Source: Pelagophyceae sp. CCMP2097 (taxonomy: Eukaryota; Sar; Pelagophyceae). Taken from it: a DNA stretch of 13,367 nt. Positions within the stretch are counted from its first letter, which is position 1, and every line of letters begins with the position of its first letter. Where the stretch lies: the NCBI GenBank assembly GCA_026770575.1, contig MU657241.1, positions 25,577 to 38,943 on the forward strand. The letters run 5' to 3'. This document shows, in pieces, positions 8,581 through 13,367 of this stretch. The translations under genes and the position numbers were made by a program. The notes beneath the pieces were generated by a model. That model did no database searches. It was not told the origin of the DNA and was given only the letters and a program-made list of their open reading frames with translations.

Positions 8581-8808
8581 CGCATGCCAAGCAGGCGCGA
8601 AAAGGTTAACTGTGGACCGTCCCCACCTGCCCGCCGGATCGGCCGACCGTGACCGAAAAAAAAACTGATCGTGTTTCGGCGAGATTTCGTCGCTAAAGTG
8701 CTGTCGCGCGCGCGCGCGACCGAAGGCCGCGTGCACGGAGCCCACGACTCGGCCGTCGCGGAGCCTCGCAGCGACAGTTTCCCGCTGCCATCCTTCTGCT
8801 GCGAGCAG
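8581..8808. promoter_or_regulatory. Divergent promoter region
   Basis: A 228-bp gap between the start codons of two outward-facing genes, the RRM-repeat gene (-) and the FHA gene (+), must hold both promoters and 5' UTRs. Notable are a run of ten A (8656-8665) and a (CG)7 tract at 8705-8718, which could adopt Z-DNA. No TATA box is evident. Confidence 0.55.
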
Positions 8809-9895
8809 ATGGCACGCGCCGGCGCCGCGCCCGTTGAGAGCGGCCACACGCTCGAGTGCCACACGCTCGAATGCTGGAAGCACGGCGCGTACGTTGAGTC
8901 CATCGACCTGCCGCGAAAGCCGAAGCAGTGGCTCGTCGGCCGCGACGCCGACAAATGCGACGTCGTCCTCGACCACCCGTCGTGCGTGCGAGGCCGCCTC
9001 TCTCAATCGACTTGTGGCCGCTGTGAGACGAGGCGCCTCGCAGATCCGTCGCATTCGACGCGCGAACGCAGGTGCTCGCGCACGCACGCCCGGCTCGAGA
9101 CCGAAGCCGACGGGTCGCTGTGGCTCACCGTGCGTTTCGGCGCTTTGCTCCTCTGGACCGGCGGACCGGCGGGCATGTCGGCTCGAGACCGCGTGCGTGT
9201 AGGACCTCGGGTCGGCGCAGGGCACGTTTGTCGACGGCGCGCGCCTCTCGGCGCACCAACGGCGGAGCCTCGTTGATGCGGAGCGCATCACGTTCGGCTC
9301 TTCGACGCGCTCATACCACGTCAAGCTCGCCGGGCCCGCGCCTCCGGGACCGACGCCGCCGCCGGCCACCGCAGGACCCGCGGGAGGCGCGAGGCCGGCG
9401 TCGCCCCCGGCGCCCGTCGCTCCCCCAGCGCCTGTGGCCGCTCCTCTGTGGATGAACGCGCGACCGGCATTTACGCCGGACGCCGGCGTGCCTCCAGGAG
9501 GCGCGAAGCCTCCCGTCGCTCCTACGGCGCCGCCGGACGCTCCGAGGCCAGCGGTCGCGCCTCAGTGGATGCAGGCCGCTCCGCCCGCTGCCCCTCTGTG
9601 GATGCAGGCCGCGCCGCCTGTGGCCGCGCCTCTGTGGGCGCAGGCCGCTCCGCCGAGGCCGCCGGCCGCGCCTCTGTGGTCGCGGGCCGCGCCTCCGCCC
9701 GCGCGCCCCCACGCGGCGCCGCAGAACGACGCGCCGCTGACCGCCGACGCCAAGAAGCAATTGCTTTGGGGGCCAAAAAGGCACAAGCCCGCCGCCTCGG
9801 CGCAGGCGCAGGCGCGCGAGGCCGCCAACCTCGAACGCTGGGGCGCGGCGGCGGCGGCCCTCGGCGAAGACCCGCGTCGGACCGTCGCAGGGTGA
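8809..9895 (+). CDS. FHA-domain protein resembling NIPP1/PPP1R8 (307 aa, three exons)
   Basis: Exons are 8809-8981, 9072-9129 and 9203-9895 (924 coding bases). Both introns begin GTGCGT, and splicing rebuilds one continuous FHA domain (about 41-120). It has the phosphothreonine-binding signature: GRDADKCD (44-51), SCSRTHARL (58-66), then DLGSAQGTFVDG (78-89) and RITFGSSTRSY (106-116). The order GR..CD..DH.SCSR.HA and the FGSSTR strand are close to the FHA domain of NIPP1, a nuclear inhibitor of protein phosphatase 1 that binds phosphorylated splicing factors. After the FHA domain comes a Pro/Ala-rich region with five AP[LQ]W-type repeats, then a basic tail with LLWGPKRHK. The separate PP1-docking RVxF segment of animal NIPP1 is not apparent, so phosphatase regulation is unproven. 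Likely a nuclear phospho-reader. Confidence 0.82.
8982..9071 (+). other. Intron 1 of the FHA gene (90 nt)
   Basis: Donor GTGCGTGCGA and acceptor GAACGCAG, phase 2; splicing completes a Ser codon (TC|G) in the conserved SCSR motif of the FHA domain. Confidence 0.82.
9130..9202 (+). other. Intron 2 of the FHA gene (73 nt)
   Basis: Donor GTGCGTTTCG and acceptor GCGTGTAG, phase 0; splicing joins SLWLT to DLGSAQGTF, the expected FHA strand order. Confidence 0.82.
9430..9690 (+). repeat. Degenerate tandem repeats encoding A-P-[L/Q]-W motifs
   Basis: Five copies of a GCGCCTCTGTGG-like unit encode APLWMNA, APQWMQA, APLWMQA, APLWAQA and APLWSRA, separated by Pro/Ala linkers. Spacing shortens towards the 3' end, with the last four within about 130 bp. 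The repeats keep several other frames open, which explains the overlapping open frames here on both strands. Confidence 0.65.
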
Positions 9896-9960
9896 CGACG
9901 GACATATGGCAGAGGCGAGACAGACGCCGCGGGGAGAACCCTCGTACGCGAAACGCGGGT

Positions 9961-10158
9961 ATGTCGTCGACAGCAAGTGACACCGTCGTGGTAGGTGACG
10001 AGGGCGGCCGGTCTAAAAAGTTCCTAGCGCTGACTGGCGCGGCCAAGTACGTTTCGGCGGACGTTACGACAGACGCCGCGAAAGCGGCAGCAAAGACGCA
10101 GGCCGACCTCTTCGACGAGCTCGAACGCAACAAGTGGGGGCAGCTACGCTCCCGGTGA
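9961..10158 (+). CDS. Small SMAP-like protein (65 aa)
   Basis: A short frame from ATG at 9961 to TGA at 10156-10158. The sequence SKKFLALTGAAK, an Ala/Asp-rich linker, then ADLFDELERNKWGQL resembles the core of the small acidic protein (SMAP) family: KxxFLxLMGxxK followed by a conserved ELExxY-like helix. The match is by eye and from memory of the family, so moderate. It starts 65 bp after the FHA stop on the same strand, leaving little room for a promoter; it could have its own short 5' UTR, lie in the FHA transcript, or be the last exon of a gene whose first exon I cannot place. An upstream ATG at 9906 opens a different 24-codon frame that stops inside this one. It converges on the selenoprotein W gene. 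Confidence 0.5.
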   Translation: MSSTASDTVVVGDEGGRSKKFLALTGAAKYVSADVTTDAAKAAAKTQADLFDELERNKWGQLRSR

Positions 10159-10262
10159 CACTAACGCATCCTCAAAAAGCGAGGGTGGGACTCGACGAGC
10201 TGTTTAGCCGAGCAATCTCGGAGCGGTCTTTGTCCGGCTCGCGCCTCGGGGTGTGCGGCCTT

Positions 10263-10350
10263 GGCGAGGGGCGCGGTTTTCTCGGGCGCGGGCCCATCCA
10301 GAAAAAGCTGGGAGGGGCCCGCGCCGTCACTTGTCCGCAGTTGCCTCGCC
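10263..10350 (-). promoter_or_regulatory. Candidate SECIS element in the selenoprotein W 3' UTR
   Basis: On the minus strand, about 40 nt after the UAA stop, a hairpin has the parts of a eukaryotic SECIS. Outer helix I: GGCGAGG (10350-10344) with CCTCGCC (10269-10263), and GCGG with CCGC nearer the core. An A-rich internal loop (ACAA / AGAAAA) follows. The core is GUGAC (10330-10326) opposite CGAG (10284-10281), supplying the UGA/GA non-Watson-Crick pairs. Helix II is a perfect 11-bp stem (10325-10315 with 10295-10285). Above it a small CCAG/CUGG helix closes a CUUUUU loop, as in form 2. The apical 5' bulge has CUC(C) rather than the usual AA. It would recruit SBP2 and the Sec-specific elongation factor. 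Confidence 0.78.
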
Positions 10351-10390
10351 GGGGCAGCGACCTTTTTGGCATGAGCGGCGCCGCGGCGCC

Positions 10391-10883
10391 TTAGGCATCG
10401 TTGACGGCGTCGATGACCTTTTGCGTCGTCGTACTGCTCTCGCAGCGGTCGTGGCCCAGCGTCTTCTTGGAGTGCACGAGCTTGCCGTTCACGATGACCT
10501 CAAAGTTCCCCGTCGCGCCCGGGTCGCGGATCTCGGTGACCGCGACGTCGCTGCACTCGGCCTCGATGGCCTTTTTGAGCGCGACGTAATACTTCCCGTA
10601 CCCTCATCCGCCACCTAATCGGAGCATCATCCAAAGCCGCGGCGGCCCAACCATCTTCATCCCGAGCCGCGGACCGAGCGGCGTCGAGTCGGCGCCCCAA
10701 ATTTGCATGCGACGACGCAGGCACTCCAAGTGGCCCACGTGGGACGCACTCGCCCCCGGACAGAGGGGCTCTTGACGCAAAAGGATCCACACAAAGAAAA
10801 ACCGGTGGGCACGCGATCCACTCTTAGAAATCTGGCGAGGACGCCGGCGGCGCACAGTACTGGATCGAGACCTTGGTCGCCAT
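10391..10883 (-). CDS. SELENOW: Selenoprotein W (Rdx family), two exons, UGA read as selenocysteine
   Basis: Exon 1 is 10883-10856 (ATG in CTCCGCCATGG); exon 2 is 10614-10391, ending TAA. Splicing a 241-nt GTGCGC...GATTAG intron in phase 1 rebuilds a Cys codon (T|GT). The start reads MATKVSIQYC, then GG, in-frame TGA (10606-10604), then GYGKYYVALKKAIEAE. Cys10 and Sec13 form CxxU at the same positions as in animal SelW. Downstream, TGNFEVIVNGKLVHSKK is the family's characteristic strand-hairpin. The 83-residue length fits a thioredoxin-like SelW, a small cytosolic redox protein. Reading TGA as stop would leave a 12-residue peptide, while homology continues beyond it and a SECIS-like hairpin lies in the 3' UTR. 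The UGA is in the last exon, so junction-dependent decay should not apply. Splice, UGA context and SECIS agree. Confidence 0.92.
10604..10606 (-). other. Selenocysteine codon (UGA, Sec13)
   Basis: In-frame TGA in TGT GGC GGA TGA GGG TAC, encoding C-G-G-U-G-Y, the SelW redox motif. It lies nine bases into exon 2. Confidence 0.9.
10615..10855 (-). other. Intron of the selenoprotein W gene (241 nt)
   Basis: Donor TACT|GTGCGCC and acceptor CGATTAG|GTGGCG, phase 1, interrupting the codon of redox Cys10. It is the longest intron in the window. No other gene is recognised inside it. Confidence 0.85.
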
Positions 10884-11316
10884 GGCGGAGAAGAAGCGGC
10901 GCGTCGCGCGTCGGGTTGGCTGGTCAGCGGTCGACGTAAGGCTTCGCCGAACGCTCGGGTTAGAGGGGGTGAACGGACGCGACGTCCCAGGCTTCGGCCA
11001 ATAACTCTACGGCCCAGTGCGGGGACTGCGGTGCTGACGGGACGCGTTGCCGCTGCACCCCCGGCCCCTTGCGTCATGGCGCTTGGTTCGACGACGGGGC
11101 CGGCGGGCCTATAGGAGCGCCGTGTCGTCTATTTTATGTATGTACTCAGGCTAGGCCCGCGAAAAGAGAAAGAGTGGTCAGAGAGGGCGCGGCGGCGTCG
11201 TCGGCGTGGTGCTCGAGCGGCGTCGAGGTCGAGCAAGGGAAGATGGTGGCGCTGGGCCGTAGGGGCGCGTGCAAGGGAGGAATGTGGCGCTTGGGCGCGA
11301 CGCACTGAGTGGGGAT
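10884..11316. promoter_or_regulatory. Intergenic region: nucleoside hydrolase 3' UTR and selenoprotein W promoter
   Basis: Both neighbours are on the minus strand. I see no coding region in these 433 bases. An AT-rich patch around 11128-11146 could belong to the 3' end of the nucleoside hydrolase transcript. A minus-strand ATTGG (inverted CCAAT box, 10998-11002) lies about 115 bp upstream of the selenoprotein W ATG; such pentamers are common by chance. Confidence 0.4.
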
Positions 11317-12975
11317 TTAGTGCTTGACGCACTCGCGGGCATTGGCGTGGCCGAAGCGGAGCTTGCGGCGGTTGCCCATGTCGCAGTGGTAGCCGACGGG
11401 GCAGGTGTACGCCGTCGCCGCCGCCGATCCCAGAGTCTCCTGCGCGGAGCCGTCGCACACGTGCGGGACGAAGACGGAGCCGACGACGGTCCCAAAGTCG
11501 GCGGAGATGCGCGCAAAGGCGTCGGCCATAACCGTGAGCGACAAAGGCTGGCCGGAGATGCAATCCTTCTTGAGCACGTCGGAAATGGCCGTGCGCGCTG
11601 CTTCGGCGTTCTCGGGCGTCAGCGACACCGTCCACTTGACCTGGCCGCCCGTCGGGTCGCGGACGAGGTTGCCGTCGTTGTTCATGTCCACGGGCACGCT
11701 CGTCGTGACCGACAAAGTAGACGTCTGCCAGACGGCGAGTTGCGGCATGACGGAGAGGACGGCACACAGGGGATCCCAAAGGTAATACCCATCGGCAATC
11801 GTCGCCGGCGTCGACGTGCCGTCCGCCAGCTCGCCGAAGAAACCGGAGACGCCGGAGAACCTACCCGCAGGCCGATTGGAAAAGGGCCGATGGACCAGAG
11901 AAAGGGTCGATGGGACAAAGACGTCGATGAGACACCGACGTCGATGGGACACAGACGTCGATGGGACACACACAGATGACGCACCAGTTGTCTCGCGCGT
12001 GCGTGGTCAAGTCGGTGAGGAACTCGGCCTCTGGGTTGGGGATGGCGGCAAAGGCGTCGAAGAGCTCGTGCGTCATGGAGACGAAGTTGGTCCCGTCGAG
12101 CGAGGTTAAAAACTTGTTCGGGATGGCAGAGGTGATGATCTCCTTGGCCGCGGTGGTATCGGCCATAAAGTTGAATTCCGAGACGTCGTTGCCTCCAATC
12201 GTGTAGACGTTGCCGCCGGCGTCGACGGCGCCGCCCATGGAGTGCAGCGTCTGGATAAGCGGATGAGCGGAGAGATTCGACGCGTCAGGAACGCACCTCG
12301 ATCTTGGCAAAGGACTCGGGGTACTTGTCCTGGAACGAGGCCAGCGAGGTATACGGCCCCGTGGTCATGACTGTCACACACCCGGCGTCAATGTGCTTCT
12401 TGTACACCTCCGCCGCAGCCAGCGGCAGCGAGGACATGCCGTTGCCGTTCTAGAGGCGGAGATGAGTTGCCGTTCTATAGGCGGGAATGAGCGGAGATTC
12501 GAATTGGAAGCGGAGATTCGACGTTCGAGTAACGCACCTCGTACTCCGTGTGCCGCGTAGAATGGGGCAGCTTATTGTCCAGCGCGCCGTACATGTTGTC
12601 GACCTTGAAGTGGTCCTCGCGGTTCACGACGCGCATGAGAGCGCAGGCCTTGTTGGCATCCAAGTTGCCGTCTGAAAAGATGCTGCATCCCTTTGGATAA
12701 AACGGCCCCACGGCCACGTCGACGTGCCCGAGGCCGAGCATCTCCAGCTCTCGGTAGATGATGGCGACGCCGGCGCTCGGGTTGGAGAAGCCGGTCGAAG
12801 TCACAATCACAGCCTTCAGGTCGTACAGACCGACCTTTGCAAGGTACGCCAGCGCTAAAACGTCATCAATGTTCGGGTCGCAGTCCAGAATCAGCGGAAT
12901 CGCGCCCGGCGCGGCGCACGTGTTCGTCGCCGCCCATGCGGTGCAGGCCAACGACGCGACGAGGAGGCGCAGCAT
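11317..12975 (-). CDS. Secreted inosine-uridine-type nucleoside hydrolase (466 aa, four exons)
   Basis: Exons in transcript order: 12975-12538, 12449-12297, 12250-11985, 11860-11317 (1401 coding bases with TAA). It hydrolyses the N-glycosidic bond of nucleosides to base and ribose. The start MLRLLVASLACTAWA is a signal peptide, so it probably acts outside the cell or in a vacuole. Family marks: calcium-binding DCDPNIDD (31-38), TSTGFSNPSAG (59-69), TTGPYTSLA (175-183), MGG (202-204), SEFNFMAD (221-228) and WDPLCAV (314-320), where Asp315 is the expected calcium ligand. Many members have His where Trp314 sits. Bacterial enzymes have about 310-340 residues; this one has a longer C-terminal part with the usual TPENA-like segment. 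In-frame ATG codons further upstream (to 13083) lie in AT-rich sequence and would bury the signal peptide, so Met at 12975 is preferred. Confidence 0.88.
11861..11984 (-). other. Intron 3 of the nucleoside hydrolase gene (124 nt)
   Basis: Donor GTGCGTCATC and acceptor TGCGGGTAG, phase 2; splicing completes a Trp codon (TG|G). More than half is a 17-bp tandem repeat. Confidence 0.82.
11906..11973. repeat. 17-bp tandem repeat, four copies, inside intron 3
   Basis: Units at 11906-11922, 11923-11939, 11940-11956 and 11957-11973 share GTCGATGGGACA-AC with one to three differences. A more degenerate fifth copy may precede them (about 11887-11905). Confidence 0.85.
12251..12296 (-). other. Intron 2 of the nucleoside hydrolase gene (46 nt)
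   Basis: Donor GAG|GTGCGTTCCT and acceptor CTTATCCAG, phase 0; it contains an in-frame TGA. It shares GTGCGTT and the 11-mer CGTCGAATCTC with intron 1. 46 nt is near the lower limit for spliceosomal introns. Confidence 0.82.
12442..12491. repeat. 25-bp tandem duplication across the intron 1 / exon 2 boundary
   Basis: 12442-12466 and 12467-12491 are adjacent direct copies with 3 differences in 25. Each contains a splice acceptor and the first eight bases of exon 2. Confidence 0.85.
12450..12537 (-). other. Intron 1 of the nucleoside hydrolase gene (88 nt)
   Basis: Donor GAG|GTGCGTTACT and acceptor CGCCTCTAG, phase 0. A near-identical acceptor (CCTATAG) lies 25 nt upstream in a tandem duplication; its use would shift the frame, so the downstream site is chosen. 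Confidence 0.82.
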
Positions 12976-13344
12976 CGCGACAGCCGGAAGATACAGACGG
13001 ACGAAAGTTGGGGAACAGCTTTCAATGACGTTCAAGTTTGCACTGAACTTTTGACTGAAATCCACCATAGGAATTCCTAACATAATTTTTGAATGGACGT
13101 TTTGAGCAGTTGCACAAATGTAATACCAAATTGCAGACGATTTTGAAAACGCCGAATTTTAGGCATGATTAATTACAAGAGCGCGCCGGAGGCACACGGA
13201 GGACCCGAAGGATACAGCCAAATCCCATTGCAATGCCCACGTAAATAATTGAAATTATTTAACTAATCGCTGAACTTTCAAATCCTCCTTATCTTTATTT
13301 TTATTATTTTATTTCTTATTGAGCTATTTATTTTTTCTTTTTTT
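12976..13344. promoter_or_regulatory. Upstream region of the nucleoside hydrolase gene, AT-rich
   Basis: GC content falls sharply beyond about 13015. The part nearest 12975 should hold the 5' UTR and promoter on the minus strand. I see no gene. A 9-bp inverted repeat TAAATAATT / AATTATTTA (13242-13250 / 13253-13261) and a palindrome CATTGCAATG (about 13227-13236) are present, and 13290-13344 is almost pure T/A. Confidence 0.45.
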
Positions 13345-13367
13345 TGCGGCCGACCAGATTCGAACCT
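13345..13367 (-). tRNA. Possible tRNA or tRNA-derived 3' end, cut by the window edge
   Basis: Read on the minus strand, the edge gives AGGTTCGAATCTGG, a match to the Pol III B-box/T-loop, then GGCCGC and A as a possible acceptor strand and discriminator. The visible T-stem has a G-C pair, a G-U pair and one mismatch, so it may be a decayed tRNA or a tRNA-derived SINE. It is followed by a run of A, not the T run expected of Pol III termination. The rest is outside the window. Confidence 0.35.

Noticed and set aside
7756..9369. 537-codon minus-strand open frame
   Set aside because: Only 8580-8347 (or 8335) within it is protein-like, as the first exon of the RRM-repeat gene. The rest is antisense to the FHA gene or a wrong-frame shadow of the repeats.
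9518..9535. RITF in the FHA protein (residues 106-109, encoded near 9287-9298) as a PP1-docking RVxF motif
   Set aside because: The segment aligns with a core beta strand of the FHA fold (compare VSFGASTR in NIPP1), so it should be buried. The coordinates given here are only nearby tail sequence, where no RVxF is seen.
9906..9980. 24-codon frame from ATG at 9906 as a first exon of the SMAP-like gene
   Set aside because: No intron of plausible length keeps the frame. The GTATGT...GTAG option is 36 nt and leads into a stop.
9311..10133. Overlapping minus-strand frames and the long plus-strand frame 9448-10158
   Set aside because: They are wrong-frame or antisense readings of the Pro/Ala/Trp repeat region. 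Only the final 65 codons of the plus frame (from 9961) look like a protein.
10604..11077. 157-codon minus-strand frame over the selenoprotein W locus
   Set aside because: It runs through the intron in a frame different from both exons and has no family resemblance. The spliced SelW model explains the region.
12976..13083. Upstream in-frame Met codons for the nucleoside hydrolase
   Set aside because: They would put 36 residues before a clear signal peptide and lie in the AT-rich, UTR-like part.
1..13367. CRISPR arrays, phage or bacterial defence systems, rRNA
   Set aside because: No spaced direct-repeat array and no matching gene families. Repeats here are coding repeats, intron minisatellites or transposon ends, and the gene structures are eukaryotic.

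Overview
The window looks like nuclear DNA of a small-genome eukaryotic alga, most likely a pelagophyte such as Aureococcus. The evidence is GC-rich, closely packed coding regions separated by AT-rich patches, very short spliceosomal introns (46-241 nt), 5' splice sites that nearly all begin GTGCG, Kozak-like starts (for example GCCATGG), a protein made of 37-residue organellar RNA-binding repeats, and a selenoprotein gene with a eukaryotic SECIS element. The species call is inference; no database was searched. Joining exons by hand gave frame-consistent models for genes that single open frames miss.

Layout. Positions 1-1313 are mostly non-coding and carry two short non-autonomous DNA-transposon-like elements (161-566 and 727-1313), each with perfect 23-bp terminal inverted repeats that end in TA. 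A two-exon gene of unknown function follows (1428-2424, +). It converges on a 1158-codon frame for a disordered, probably nuclear protein (2603-6079, -). Behind that is a gene for a probable organellar RNA-binding protein, an N-terminal RRM joined to about 13 helical 37-aa repeats (6390-8580, -). A 228-bp divergent promoter separates it from a three-exon gene for an FHA-domain protein resembling NIPP1/PPP1R8 (8809-9895, +). A 65-codon frame resembling the small acidic protein (SMAP) family follows (9961-10158, +).

The most notable gene is on the minus strand at 10391-10883: a two-exon selenoprotein W with in-frame UGA for selenocysteine in a CGGU redox motif, and a candidate SECIS hairpin in its 3' UTR (10263-10350). 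Next, also on the minus strand, is a four-exon secreted nucleoside hydrolase (11317-12975); two of its introns are related in sequence and the third is mostly a 17-bp tandem repeat. The right edge is AT-rich and ends in a partial tRNA-like 3' end.

The genes do not form an operon or single pathway: this is ordinary eukaryotic gene packing with alternating strands. I found no CRISPR array, defence island or prokaryotic mobile element. The points worth following up are the selenoprotein gene and its unusual SECIS, the RRM-repeat fusion, and the intron families.
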